The translations under genes were made by a program, and so were the position numbers. The notes below the pieces were generated by a model. It searched no databases, had not been told where the DNA came from, and saw nothing but the letters and a program-made list of their open reading frames with translations. A stretch of 64,000 bases of DNA from contig NZ_CP037951.1 of NCBI RefSeq assembly GCF_004358445.1, positions 2,033,501-2,097,500 on the forward strand, given 5' to 3'. Source of the DNA: Parashewanella tropica. GTDB taxonomy: Bacteria > Pseudomonadota > Gammaproteobacteria > Enterobacterales > Shewanellaceae. Below, piece by piece: positions 48,474 through 58,633 of the stretch (positions are counted from its first letter, which is position 1; every line of letters starts with the position of its first letter).

Positions 48474-49381
48474 GACTTCTCACTTCTATAACGTCACTCC
48501 TGCGAAGGCAGGAGTCTAGCGACTTTAACTCATTTCAGAAGATGAACAAGCACTGGCTCCCTTTCTTCATTGTTATGACAAGCATATTGGCTCAATTTTC
48601 CTGTTTCGCCCTCGAAACTCCTCACTTTGGTCTACTCGATAAACGAGTACGCCATATCAGCTACCACGCCGAGCAAGTGATTAAGTTGGTCGGTCATTAC
48701 GGTTTTACCACTGACATAGCCTTTGATAATGATGAAATCGTCAAACAAATTGCCATGGGAGACAGTGAAGCATGGTCAGTGACACCCGTTGCCAATCATT
48801 TGTTTATCAAGCCCAAAGCTCAAAAAGCCATTACTAATATGACCATCCTCACCAATAAACGAGTCTATCACTTTGAACTCTCAGCGCATTGGTCACAACA
48901 CGGCGCCCACCCTATTCCAAATGACATGATGTTCGCTATCGATTTTCGCTATCCTGAACAACTTAACACTCAAACTCATCAACAGCAGCAACATCGAGCT
49001 TTACGAAAAGCGCTCGATAGTGCTCAACCACCGAAAATATCAAACAGTAATTATGCTTATAAAGGTGCTGCCAGCATTAAACCCATTCATGCCTTTGATG
49101 ACGGTCGCTTTACCTATCTCACTTTCAACCCCAAACAAGATTTTCCAGCCGTTTACATCGTCAATGCTGATGACTCAGAAAGCATCGTTAACAGTAACGT
49201 CAACCCTCACTACCCACAAACCCTGATCATCCGCAAAGTGGTCAGGCAATTAGTCCTCCGCCAAGGTAATAAAGTTGTGTGTCTGTTTAATCAAGGGTTC
49301 AAGCAAGAAACCGCTGCAAGTTATCAAACCAGCAACATCAAGCATATTAAGCGAGTAATTAAGGGAGAAGACCATGACTGA
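48470..49381 (+). CDS. virB9: Type IV secretion protein VirB9, with altered N-terminus
   Basis: VirB9 builds the periplasmic core ring with VirB7 and VirB10. The body is normal: FGLLDKRVRHISYH, VANHLFIKPKA and the C-terminal VYIVNADDSESIVNSNV. The ATG overlapping virB8 (ATGA) is followed by 22 unusual residues, encoded by an inserted REP-like palindrome, before a second ATG at 48542 that begins a proper signal peptide (MNKHWLPFFIVMTSILA). Export may depend on that internal start. Confidence 0.88.
   Translation: MRLLTSITSLLRRQESSDFNSFQKMNKHWLPFFIVMTSILAQFSCFALETPHFGLLDKRVRHISYHAEQVIKLVGHYGFTTDIAFDNDEIVKQIAMGDSEAWSVTPVANHLFIKPKAQKAITNMTILTNKRVYHFELSAHWSQHGAHPIPNDMMFAIDFRYPEQLNTQTHQQQQHRALRKALDSAQPPKISNSNYAYKGAASIKPIHAFDDGRFTYLTFNPKQDFPAVYIVNADDSESIVNSNVNPHYPQTLIIRKVVRQLVLRQGNKVVCLFNQGFKQETAASYQTSNIKHIKRVIKGEDHD
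48496..48515. repeat. REP-like palindrome inside virB9
   Basis: The perfect hairpin ACTCCTGC-GAAG-GCAGGAGT is followed by CTAGCGACTTTAA. It resembles the widespread GTCATTCCTGCGAAGGCAGGAATC class of bacterial repeats. It lies in the first 16 codons of virB9 and keeps the reading frame open. Confidence 0.7.
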
Positions 49382-50504
49382 ATCGCCAGCAAACGATCCA
49401 AACCTTGATACTCAAGCGGTGCCTGAACTTATGGGTAATCAACCTAACCGTTCAGCCCTTTCTAAACCCGTGATGATCATTGGTTGTTTGTTGCTAATAC
49501 TGCTTTTGGTTTGGGTCAATGGCGGTTTCAGCCATGAGCAGACCGACTCTATACCTCTGAAGAATCAAGAGATTGGTAATCATTTAGGCAAGCCGCCAGA
49601 ATTACCAAAAGTGACTTCAGCTCACCCAAAGCAACAAAACAGTGGTACAGACAAACACGGACTGTTACACACCGGCTTAGTGGATGTAGCTGGCTCAGAC
49701 TCCACCCCTCAGTTTCCAACCTCTAACCAGCAGCATCAATGGACACCACAACAACGTAAGCAACTCGATGATATTTTGGTGGTAAACCAACAATCACAAT
49801 TAGCTGATAGACAGTTAACTGCAAACCGAACAGATAACAGCAATGTAATTTCCGAGCAACCAAAGCCATTAGCCGCACAACTTCAAGCCACCAGCATCAA
49901 AGGCAGCATCGCCAGTCGCATCGTTGATCCGAACCTGGTTATCACCAAGGGCGCATTTCTTGATTGTATTTTAGAAACAGCGATCAGTTCAGATGTGCCG
50001 GGTATGACTCGTTGCCAACTCAGTCGAGATATTTACTCCACCAATGGCAAAGTCTTATTGCTCGAAAAAGGCAGTCATATTGTTGGTGAATATCAAAGCG
50101 GAATGCAGCAAGGTGTAGCTCGTATCTTTGTATTATGGAACAGAATTGAAACGCCCAACGGCATCATCATTGATTTAGATTCACCGGGAACCGATCCATT
50201 AGGTCGTAGCGGTCATTCTGGATTTGTTGACGGTCATTTCAAACAACGCTTCGGCAGCGCTATCTTACTCAGTTTGATTGGCGATGCTGGACAATATGCG
50301 GCAAACAAAGCCAACAGTGGCGATAAAAACCAAATTCAATTTGGCAATACCATCAGCGGCACAAAAGATCTGGCTTCAATAGCGCTTCAAGATTCCATTC
50401 GTATCAAACCGACTCTACTCAAAAATCAGGGCGAGCATATTAACGTCATGGTCGCTCGTGATCTCGACTTCAGGAGTGTCTATGACTTACAACTTAGCAA
50501 CTAA
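49374..50504 (+). CDS. virB10: Type IV secretion protein VirB10
   Basis: A 376-residue protein that spans the envelope. It has a cytoplasmic N-terminus, an inner-membrane helix (residues about 32-52), a Gln/Pro-rich periplasmic linker, and the TrbI-like barrel domain with LQATSIKGSIASRIVDPNL, LEKGSHIVGEYQSG and LDSPGTDPLGRSG. It transmits energy from the ATPases to the outer-membrane pore. The ATG overlaps the virB9 stop by eight bases. Confidence 0.95.
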   Translation: MTESPANDPNLDTQAVPELMGNQPNRSALSKPVMIIGCLLLILLLVWVNGGFSHEQTDSIPLKNQEIGNHLGKPPELPKVTSAHPKQQNSGTDKHGLLHTGLVDVAGSDSTPQFPTSNQQHQWTPQQRKQLDDILVVNQQSQLADRQLTANRTDNSNVISEQPKPLAAQLQATSIKGSIASRIVDPNLVITKGAFLDCILETAISSDVPGMTRCQLSRDIYSTNGKVLLLEKGSHIVGEYQSGMQQGVARIFVLWNRIETPNGIIIDLDSPGTDPLGRSGHSGFVDGHFKQRFGSAILLSLIGDAGQYAANKANSGDKNQIQFGNTISGTKDLASIALQDSIRIKPTLLKNQGEHINVMVARDLDFRSVYDLQLSN

Positions 50505-51531
50505 CACCGTTGATAACTGTAGAGCCGTTGCCCTGTTAGAGCATTTAAAGGTGCTAAAGCCACTGTTTGATATGGATGGCGTAACGGAAGTAGTGATCAA
50601 TCAACCCAAACAAGCCTTTATTGAGAATTGCCATGGTTGGAGTGAAGTTATCGTTGAAGCCATCAGTGAAGATTATTGTCAGCGACTCGCCAAACTTATC
50701 GCCACCTATTCAGGGCAAAAACTGGATGCTAGTCATCCTATCTTATCGGCAACACTACCCTCTGGTGAACGGGTACAAATCGCTATTCCACCTGTGACCT
50801 TAATCGGACGTATTAGCTTCACCATCCGTAAACCATCTTGTGTGTCTTTTACTCTCGATGATTATCAGCAGCAAGGTTATTTTCGACTTCCAGAAGTTCA
50901 ACTAAAACAAAAGATTGAAGACAAGCTTGATGTCTTATATCGACAAGGTCGCTATGTCGATTTTTTACAGTGGGCTATCGGTGAGAGAAAAAACATCATC
51001 GTATCTGGTGCAACAGGCTCTGGCAAAACCACTTTCTTTCGTTCATTGCTACAGGAGATCCCAGTAGATGAGCGACTGATCAGCATTGAAAACGTCGATG
51101 AATTACAATTGTATCGCACTCACGATAACACTGTTAGCCTGTTCTATTCCGCTGGTAATCAAGGTATCGCCCCGGTTACTCAAAAGCAGCTTTTAGAATC
51201 AAGCCTGAGAATGAAGCCCGATAGAGTCTTTCTTGCTGAACTCATACGAGGTGATGAAGCCTTTTACTTCCTTCGCAACATCAATTCAGGTCATCCGGGC
51301 AGTATCACCACCATGCATGCAGGTAGTCCTAAACTCGCCATCGAACAATTGGTGTTATTGCTAAAAGAAAGCCAAGCAGGTTCAACGCTGTCCAAAGAGG
51401 AAATCAAGCAGCTGATCAACCTGTGTGTCGATGTCATAATTCAACTCAAGCATGAAAATGGTCGACGATATGTGAGTGATTTATATTGGAATCGCTATGG
51501 CATCACAACAACAGAGGGAACCGAGTTGTGA
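50482..51531 (+). CDS. virB11: Type IV secretion ATPase VirB11
   Basis: A 349-residue hexameric ATPase on the cytoplasmic face. Walker A is VSGATGSGKTT; the Asp-box and Walker B region are seen as LRMKPDRVFLAELIRGDEA, with a His-box GHPGSITTMHAGS. The ATG at 50482 has AGGAGT seven bases upstream and lies within the 3' end of virB10; an upstream in-frame start was rejected. The stop overlaps virD4 as GTGA. Confidence 0.95.
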   Translation: MTYNLATNTVDNCRAVALLEHLKVLKPLFDMDGVTEVVINQPKQAFIENCHGWSEVIVEAISEDYCQRLAKLIATYSGQKLDASHPILSATLPSGERVQIAIPPVTLIGRISFTIRKPSCVSFTLDDYQQQGYFRLPEVQLKQKIEDKLDVLYRQGRYVDFLQWAIGERKNIIVSGATGSGKTTFFRSLLQEIPVDERLISIENVDELQLYRTHDNTVSLFYSAGNQGIAPVTQKQLLESSLRMKPDRVFLAELIRGDEAFYFLRNINSGHPGSITTMHAGSPKLAIEQLVLLLKESQAGSTLSKEEIKQLINLCVDVIIQLKHENGRRYVSDLYWNRYGITTTEGTEL

Positions 51532-53429
51532 ACAACCGAACTTCCTTATCCATTTGGCATTATTTAGCCTTATTACTCACAGCACTGATCATCAGCTTAT
51601 GGCTCAGTGGTACAATATTTCTGTATTTCGGTAATCTTCCCGTTAGCCACGCTTCGCCATTAACCATTGCTCAATATGCTTACCGATTTGGGCATGACAA
51701 GAGAACTCAGTTTTGGTTGATTCTATCCTGTGTGATTGGCTTTCTGCCTTTAGGTTTTCCCATCGCATTAAAATTCAAACCTAAAAGACCATCTCTGTAT
51801 GGTGATGCAAAATTTGCCACTCATAAAGAGATCCAACAAGCAGGTTTACTCGCCAATCACGGCATCATTGTTGGTAAACTGCAATCACTGTTTAAGCATC
51901 AATATTTACAGTTTGCTGGACAACAACACGTACTAATGTCAGCTCCGACTCGCAGCGGTAAAGGTGTGGGTGTCGTCATACCAAATTTACTTAGCTGGCA
52001 AGATTCAGTCGTAGTACTCGATATCAAACAAGAAAACTGGAACATCAGTGCAGGTTTTCGCAAAGCACATGGACAGAAATGCTACCTTCTCAATCTTGCT
52101 CCACGAGATTATCTCAGCCACCGCTGGAACCCACTGTATTACATATCCAATGATCCAAGCTTTCGCATCAATGACATTCAAAAGATTGGTCAGATGTTGT
52201 TTCCAAATATCGACAGTGAATCACCTATTTGGCAAGCCTCAGCCCGTTCATTATGGCTTGGATTAGTCTTATATCTTTTGGAGACACCACCTTTACCCGT
52301 AACATTGGGCGAAGTACTGAGATTGCTCAATAAAGGTGACAGCCAATTAATAGAGCAAATAAATGAACGAATGCAAAGTCAACAACCGCTATCAAACCAA
52401 TGCCATGCTTCCCTCAGAGAATACCTTGAAACGCCGGAACGTACACGAGGCTCAATCCGTAAAAGTTTCACTTCAGCCCTAGAACTGTTTTACAACCCAG
52501 TGATTGATGCCGTCACCGCTGGTAATGACTTTGACTTACGAACACTTCGACAACAACGCATTTCGATTTATGTTGGTGTCACGCCAGATGACTTGCAAAG
52601 ACTCGCACCGCTGATCAATTTATTCTTTCAACAGTTAATAGACCTCAACACCCGTGAACTTCCAGAGCATGATCCAAGTTTAAAGTATCAGTTATTACTA
52701 TTGATGGATGAATTTGCCGCTATCGGTAAAATTGGCATTTTAAGCCGTGGGATCAGTTACATAGCAGGTTATGGCATTCGCTTAGTCACCATCATTCAAT
52801 CCCCTGCCCAACTTCGTGAAATCTATGGGCATGATGGCGCAGAAACCATAATCGACAACCACGCATTACAAATCGTATTTGCACCCAAGAATATCAAAAT
52901 TGCCAGAGAGCTATCCGACAGCCTTGGCAATCAAACCATCAAAAATAGTAGTCGCAGTAAGCAACTATCCGGCAGAGGTGGACGCAGTGAAAACACCAGC
53001 GACCACAGTCGAGCCTTAATGCTTCCACAAGAGTTAATGCGATTAGGCACACAGCAATCCATCTTACTCTTAGAAAACTGCCCACCGATAAAGTGCAACA
53101 AGATCCGCTGGTATCAAGACAAACTGCTACAGCCAAGAGGTAATGACCGCCAACATCAACATTGGGCAACACCAAACATTAACAAGATTGTGGTGAAGCC
53201 TTTGGTCAACAAAGCCATTCAATCAGCACCAATCAAACTCGCTACCGATGACACAGGTACTAATTCTCAAGTCCCTACAAAACCTGAACAACCTGCCACA
53301 AACGAACCACAAGAGCCTATCAACTTGAATGAAGTTGAAGAAGCTGAAGTCAATGCCATGGTCGAAGACTACTTTAGCCAGCTGAATAAACCTACGAACG
53401 CAAGCCAAACAGAGGAGAAAGCTAAATGA
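51528..53429 (+). CDS. virD4: Coupling protein VirD4/TraG
   Basis: A 633-residue coupling ATPase that brings the DNA-relaxase complex to the secretion channel. Two N-terminal membrane helices (about residues 12-36 and 60-78) are followed by Walker A SAPTRSGKGVG and Walker B LLLMDEFAAIG. SLYGDAKFAT is typical of the family. The C-terminal 90 residues are a Pro/Glu/Asn-rich acidic tail, possibly a docking region. The start is GTG overlapping the virB11 stop. No relaxase gene lies nearby. Confidence 0.95.
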   Translation: MNNRTSLSIWHYLALLLTALIISLWLSGTIFLYFGNLPVSHASPLTIAQYAYRFGHDKRTQFWLILSCVIGFLPLGFPIALKFKPKRPSLYGDAKFATHKEIQQAGLLANHGIIVGKLQSLFKHQYLQFAGQQHVLMSAPTRSGKGVGVVIPNLLSWQDSVVVLDIKQENWNISAGFRKAHGQKCYLLNLAPRDYLSHRWNPLYYISNDPSFRINDIQKIGQMLFPNIDSESPIWQASARSLWLGLVLYLLETPPLPVTLGEVLRLLNKGDSQLIEQINERMQSQQPLSNQCHASLREYLETPERTRGSIRKSFTSALELFYNPVIDAVTAGNDFDLRTLRQQRISIYVGVTPDDLQRLAPLINLFFQQLIDLNTRELPEHDPSLKYQLLLLMDEFAAIGKIGILSRGISYIAGYGIRLVTIIQSPAQLREIYGHDGAETIIDNHALQIVFAPKNIKIARELSDSLGNQTIKNSSRSKQLSGRGGRSENTSDHSRALMLPQELMRLGTQQSILLLENCPPIKCNKIRWYQDKLLQPRGNDRQHQHWATPNINKIVVKPLVNKAIQSAPIKLATDDTGTNSQVPTKPEQPATNEPQEPINLNEVEEAEVNAMVEDYFSQLNKPTNASQTEEKAK

Positions 53430-55354
53430 ATGATGAACCCGTACTGGAACAGCAAACCTATTTAGCAATTCCTTATGAGCAAAGAGATAAAGCTATACAG
53501 CAACTTGGTCAATTGGATAATGGGCGCAACGCCATCAGTTTTGATGCTGAAAAAGGTTTATGGTTTGCAAGAAAAGGCACTCGATTAAGTAAAGCTGAAC
53601 CTTGGCTACCAAATCCCAATCTCTTTAACACACCGACACATCAAGATCCGAACCTTGAGTTTGCACAGGTATTGGAGTCATCAGGCTTTGTATTGAATGA
53701 ACCGCCACTGTTTGACGGACAAAAACATCGTGTCGCAACCATAGATGACAAACGAGGACAAAAAAGCGGCGTGTATTGTGCCTATGGTGATGGTCATCCA
53801 GCAGGTTGGTATCAAGATCATCGTAATCACAGCGAGCCACAAAAATGGCATGCCAGTTTTGCCCAAAGTGATCCACTTGCCAAGCTTCATATCAAAGCGC
53901 ATCAAGCAAACCAAAGATCGCTAAGAGAAATCACCGCTGCCAAACGCTATCAACATTATGCAAATCGATGCAGCCAAGCTTTTCAGTTGATGCCACCAGC
54001 TAATCTTGACCATCCCTATTTATTAAAGAAGAACGTCCAGCCTTTTCCTGATGTGATGCAAGACAAAAAAGGTCGGTTAGTGATCCCACTGATGGACGAG
54101 CATCATAAGGTTCATTCACTACAAAGGATCACCCCTAACGGTTTTAAATGTTTAAAGAAAGGCGCACAAAAATCCGGACACTTCTTTGTAGTCGGCTACA
54201 AACCTTTAAAAGATAGCGAACCCATACTTTACGCTGAAGGTTACGCTACTGCCGCCAGTATAGCCGAAGCCACCAATCGCAGCGTGGTAATGACTGTAGA
54301 CGCAGGCAACATGCCCAAAGTGGCAGAAAAACTCAAAGCTCATTACCCGAACAGCCAACATCTATTTTTAGCTGACGATGATCGAAAAAACAAAACCAAC
54401 AAAGGATTAGAGAAAGCTAGACAATCAGCAGAAATCACCCAAGGGCATTGGCTCAGCCCCAACTTCATCAGCGATGAAATTGAATATGGAATGACAGATT
54501 TTAACGATCTTCATGTCAGTCGTGGGTTAGAAGTGGTTAAACGACAAATTGAAAACCATATTCAACAGTGTTGGCCATATATAGATAAACCAAGACCAGT
54601 CACACTCAACAGCATTGAAGCAATTGTTGAACAAAGCCATCAGCAAGCTGCACCAATACCAGCTAACCCAACTCTGAAACAACAATTTGCACCACTCACC
54701 AAATTAGCTAAATCTGCAAACGATGAACAAGTTCCAAAAGAACCAAAGCCTAAGTCGGCACCAACACCCACTCCTTCAACGCAAAACCGAATACCAGACA
54801 GTCTCAATAAAACTTATCTGGCTGTTAACAATAAATATTACTTCTCAAACCGCCCTTCTAGCCTCGCCTTTATCGATAAAGGTACTAAGCTGCAAACCAA
54901 ATTAAGCCATGCTCAAATCGTAGAAGACTTACTCGTAATTGCTCAGCAACGAAACTGGCAATCCGTCAAACTATCTGGCACTAAAGCTTTTAAACGCCAA
55001 GCATGGTTGCAAGCCTCTTTACAGAACATGACAGTTCGAGGCTACCGCCCTGATACTAACGACATCAAGCAGCTCAAAACTTTGCAAACTAGCAAGGATA
55101 CAAAGGAACAACCTCACCAACCAAAATCTACCGTCAACGAAATTGCTAATACTCCTAGCAACAATAATCCAAAAGCCACTTTGCAATCAGCCCAAAATTA
55201 TAGCCAAAACATAAAACCAGAAATCCAACAGCGTTTTATGCAAAAGGTAAAACAAAAGCTAGATGGCTTACTCAAGCAATCACATTCACAGCAAAACCAT
55301 AACATCATCAAGGAGCCACAACATGAACAATCACTCGAACACCAATTTGAATAA
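53426..55354 (+). CDS. traC: TraC-type conjugative primase with Toprim and LPD7 domains
   Basis: A 642-residue protein likely to prime DNA synthesis on transferred single strands. The N-terminal DUF5710-like segment (TYLAIPYEQRDKAIQQLG, FDAEKGLWFA) is followed by a Toprim core with EPILYAEGYATAASIAEAT, LFLADDDRK and MTDFNDLH. A polar linker then leads to an LPD7-like domain (YYFSNRPSSLAFIDKGTKLQTK). It overlaps the virD4 stop by four bases. Primases of the RP4 TraC kind are also carried into recipients. A relaxase role is not supported by motifs. Confidence 0.88.
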   Translation: MNDEPVLEQQTYLAIPYEQRDKAIQQLGQLDNGRNAISFDAEKGLWFARKGTRLSKAEPWLPNPNLFNTPTHQDPNLEFAQVLESSGFVLNEPPLFDGQKHRVATIDDKRGQKSGVYCAYGDGHPAGWYQDHRNHSEPQKWHASFAQSDPLAKLHIKAHQANQRSLREITAAKRYQHYANRCSQAFQLMPPANLDHPYLLKKNVQPFPDVMQDKKGRLVIPLMDEHHKVHSLQRITPNGFKCLKKGAQKSGHFFVVGYKPLKDSEPILYAEGYATAASIAEATNRSVVMTVDAGNMPKVAEKLKAHYPNSQHLFLADDDRKNKTNKGLEKARQSAEITQGHWLSPNFISDEIEYGMTDFNDLHVSRGLEVVKRQIENHIQQCWPYIDKPRPVTLNSIEAIVEQSHQQAAPIPANPTLKQQFAPLTKLAKSANDEQVPKEPKPKSAPTPTPSTQNRIPDSLNKTYLAVNNKYYFSNRPSSLAFIDKGTKLQTKLSHAQIVEDLLVIAQQRNWQSVKLSGTKAFKRQAWLQASLQNMTVRGYRPDTNDIKQLKTLQTSKDTKEQPHQPKSTVNEIANTPSNNNPKATLQSAQNYSQNIKPEIQQRFMQKVKQKLDGLLKQSHSQQNHNIIKEPQHEQSLEHQFE

Positions 55355-55514
55355 CGACTTAGACAACAAACTAAATGACTTAAACATTCCCGGAACGGTT
55401 ATCGAAGTCATACAAGCAGAAGCCGAAGAATTAGGCGCATTTGAAGAAGATGCCTTAGATGAAGCTGATGCACTTGAAGCTAATGACGTTGAAAACAATG
55501 TGGAGGATCACTAA
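55323..55514 (+). CDS. Small acidic protein of the transfer region
   Basis: A 63-residue, strongly acidic protein (EAEELGAFEEDALDEADALE) with an Asn-rich start. AAGGAG lies eight bases before the ATG. It starts inside the primase gene and its stop overlaps the ardC start by one base. No family is recognised; acidic proteins next to antirestriction genes can mimic DNA, which is speculation here. Confidence 0.65.
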   Translation: MNNHSNTNLNNDLDNKLNDLNIPGTVIEVIQAEAEELGAFEEDALDEADALEANDVENNVEDH

Positions 55515-56512
55515 TGGTTACTGACAACAAAAAGCCACCCTACCATGTGCAAGTTGCTGCCAAGCTCATCAAACAATTAGAGGAAGGCACCGCCCCGTGG
55601 CAAATCCCTTGGAACCCCGGAGTACCCAAACTGCCTCATAACCCAATCAGCCGCACAAGGTACAAAGGCTGCAACGCCATTTAGCTCAGTATGCAAGAAA
55701 GAACTGACCCACGATGGATGACCTACAAGCAAGCGAACAGTATTGATGCCCAAGTACGGAAAGGACAACACGGCACTTTGGTTCAGTATTGGAAGTTGTT
55801 CGACAAAATTGATAAAACTGACAACAACGGCAAAAAGATCGTAGGCGCAGATGGCAAACCCATCAAAGTAAACGTCAAACTCGATAAGCCAAGAGTATTC
55901 AGCTCTGTGGTATTCAACGCTGAACAAATCGATGGCTTACCCGAACTTGAGGCAAAACCATTACCCGAATGGCAACGCCACGAACGAGCAGAAAAAATCC
56001 TCACCAATTCAGGCGTACCTATCCAACACGACCAATACGACAATGCATACTACTGCCCTGCCACCGACAGCATTCACCTACCTGCCAAAAACCAATTTGA
56101 AACCGCTGACAACTATTACGCCAGCGCACTACATGAGCTTTGCCACAGCTCTGGCTCAGAAGGTAGACTCAACCGAGATCTATCAGGTCGATTCGGTGAC
56201 AAATCCTACGCCAAAGAAGAACTCAGAGCCGAAATCGGCTCTCTCATGCTAGGCGACGAACTACAAATCGGCCACTCATTCGGACAACACGCAGCCTACG
56301 TCGACGCATGGATACAAGTTTTAAAAGATGATCCTAGAGAGATTCTCAGAGCATCGAGGGATGCCGAGAAAATACAGGATTTTGTTTTGGAGCTTGAGAA
56401 AGAAAATTCTGTATCTAACAATCAATTTTCAGGGTTACACTTTGAAACAAATAATAAATCAAGCATACAAACACTTACAAAGACACAATCTCAATCTGAA
56501 CAGACACTATGA
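55514..56512 (+). pseudogene. ardC: ArdC-type antirestriction protease gene with an early amber codon
   Basis: The frame starts at the ATG overlapping the preceding stop (TAATG), gives a normal ArdC N-terminus (YHVQVAAKLIKQLEEGTAPWQIPWN, then SRTRYKGCNAI) and meets TAG at 55682-55684, codon 57. The frame then continues open (LSMQERTDPRWMTYKQA onward) through the zincin motif HELCH and AKEELRAEIGSLMLGDEL to 56512. Bridging the TAG gives about 332 residues. ArdC binds single-stranded DNA and protects incoming elements from restriction. Only a protein lacking the DNA-binding N-terminus could be made from a downstream ATG. Confidence 0.85.
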
Positions 56513-58633
56513 TTGACTACCCTTTTCGTTTTTATCACTTTTTAAATTGATTAAAGACTGGATAAGTTCCTTACCACCACCGATACGGTTAACTATACTG
56601 TCCTTCAAATCATTATCTTGAATACTTGTATATGTCTCGTACAAATAGCGAGTCTCTACCAGAATGCTTTCTTCATCAAGTTCTCTAAAAAAAGTTAACA
56701 AGTCGTTTAATGTTTTGTCAGATAAATAAGTCCAAAGCCCCATTTGTGCAGGTTCTTTAGAAATAAAACCACTACATAAAACAGCTTTAGACATTAAAGT
56801 TCCACTCTGAAGTAATTCTCTAATAACTACATCAATAAGTATCTCAGTTTGTATACTTTTAAATTCTTTCCCTTCTCTTCTTAATAAACTCAGATGTTTA
56901 AAAATTTTACCAATATCAAATAGCGTCTCATATTTAAAATCATTCAACCAATCAGTCAAATCTTGTATAAAGATTTGACTAGATAAGTATTTAAGCAAAT
57001 AACTAGAATTAAGCCTTTCACTCTTATTAACCATAAATGCATTAAGGACTCTGTGTTGCAGCTCACCATCAAGCTTCATAATATTTGCCATAAGCCTGTT
57101 TGCACATTGTTCATTTTTGACACTCTCATAAAAAACATAAACACCAAATTCATGAAATGCAGTTAGCCACATTTCTTTCAAGTTTGAGTTAATTTTTTCA
57201 GCAAAAATGTCAAAATTATTTTCAGGGTTTTCGGCAGCAGCTATAAAAACATCGTAAGCTTCAAGGTAACTAAAATCACCATCATGTAAATGCCCACTAA
57301 TAACAATATCTATTCGCCCCTTAGTTAACGCTAATGTTGTGATTGAATTTTTTAATGAAGTAGTCTGAATTGTTTTAGGTTCATTATTTTCATCGTAATT
57401 GGGTAAATAATCGGCTTTATCTTTTAGTATCTTTAGGTGAATTAATGAGTTTTCAAAAATCGACTTTTCATAAAGATTTGAGTTGGTCATATAGCTATCA
57501 ACTAATTCATCAACATTTTTATTCTCATCTATATCTCCTCTGATGATATTAACTATTGTATCCAATACCCTTGGATAGCTATTTTTTAGTCCCAAAATAA
57601 GGAATAAATCATAAGTAGTTACCTCCCCTTGAAGGTTAGTCCACTTTGATTGAGCCTCTTTAACTAATGATTCAAAAGCACGATAGTTACTGAGCATTTG
57701 GTCAATCAGTTCTACGCAAGGACTGTTCCTCTGATTCAGTTGATAGTAATAATTGTCAGGTAAACACCTTCCATTCACTTCTTGTGATATTAGTTCTCTT
57801 GCTGCTTTATCAATTTTTTGTAGAAATGATGGCTGCTCCATGAACCATCTATGTTGGCAGAGGCGAAGAATAGTATTAGAAAAAATAGGTGTATTTTCTG
57901 CTGCAAAAACATATGAAATATTTGGCTGATTTTTTAACCGATCTAACATTCCAGCAAGGACATTAAGGCTTTGTTCTGCATTAGGGTTTCTATCTAAATC
58001 TTGAATGTTAATGATTAAGTGGATGTTTGTTACTTGTAATATTTTACTCAACTCTAAAAATATAGCTTCAGCTGATACCTGTTTCTTTAAAAATGAGTTT
58101 AAAAATTTAAACCAACCTCCCCCTGATGCCATCGCCGACAGATAATTCTGCGGTAAAGAACGCTGGCCAGACATATCGATGCATTCAGCTAAAGTACTTA
58201 TGACTTTACCTAACACAAACTGAATAATCGAATTAGTCTCTACGCCCCACAAGTCAATATTGCAACATATGTAGTGTGTTTTACTTCCGGATTCTTTTCT
58301 ATTGACTATCTCGTTACAAAACACATTTATTACGCTACTTTTACCTACACCAAAGGCTCCGGAAATTGTAATGTGTCGACTACCTTTATTACTGAATTCT
58401 CTGTGTAAACTTTCTACGATTTTAACTTGATGTGTGTCTAATTGTGTACGTTTTTCTTTTGGTTTGTCATCACTTAACTCCGTGACAGGCTGCTGTGTTC
58501 TTTCGAGGATAGACTTACAAAAAGGAACTAGAAGTAAGCCAAATATCAAGAACCTATAAAGGGGTAAAAGATTAATAATAGAAACATAGCTATGTCCGCC
58601 AAAATATAATAAGAATATTATTCCTAATATCAC
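56507..58633 (-). CDS. Membrane-anchored KAP-like P-loop NTPase
   Basis: A 708-residue protein with two N-terminal membrane helices (about residues 3-20 and 23-40), then a P-loop domain. Walker A is GAFGVGKS (92-99), and a Walker B-like strand HLIINIQDLDR (205-215) matches the KAP-family DLDR motif. The C-terminal 400 residues are helical with no known domain and could be a sensor or oligomer region. KAP NTPases are common in phage-defence loci. It starts at GTG overlapping the stop of the upstream membrane-protein gene by four bases and converges on ardC with a six-base overlap. Function as defence is inference. Confidence 0.75.
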   Translation of the reverse strand: MILGIIFLLYFGGHSYVSIINLLPLYRFLIFGLLLVPFCKSILERTQQPVTELSDDKPKEKRTQLDTHQVKIVESLHREFSNKGSRHITISGAFGVGKSSVINVFCNEIVNRKESGSKTHYICCNIDLWGVETNSIIQFVLGKVISTLAECIDMSGQRSLPQNYLSAMASGGGWFKFLNSFLKKQVSAEAIFLELSKILQVTNIHLIINIQDLDRNPNAEQSLNVLAGMLDRLKNQPNISYVFAAENTPIFSNTILRLCQHRWFMEQPSFLQKIDKAARELISQEVNGRCLPDNYYYQLNQRNSPCVELIDQMLSNYRAFESLVKEAQSKWTNLQGEVTTYDLFLILGLKNSYPRVLDTIVNIIRGDIDENKNVDELVDSYMTNSNLYEKSIFENSLIHLKILKDKADYLPNYDENNEPKTIQTTSLKNSITTLALTKGRIDIVISGHLHDGDFSYLEAYDVFIAAAENPENNFDIFAEKINSNLKEMWLTAFHEFGVYVFYESVKNEQCANRLMANIMKLDGELQHRVLNAFMVNKSERLNSSYLLKYLSSQIFIQDLTDWLNDFKYETLFDIGKIFKHLSLLRREGKEFKSIQTEILIDVVIRELLQSGTLMSKAVLCSGFISKEPAQMGLWTYLSDKTLNDLLTFFRELDEESILVETRYLYETYTSIQDNDLKDSIVNRIGGGKELIQSLINLKSDKNEKGSQS

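Noticed and set aside
53426-55354. Relaxase function for the primase protein
   Set aside because: No HUH or catalytic tyrosine motif of relaxases was found; the Toprim core fits a primase.
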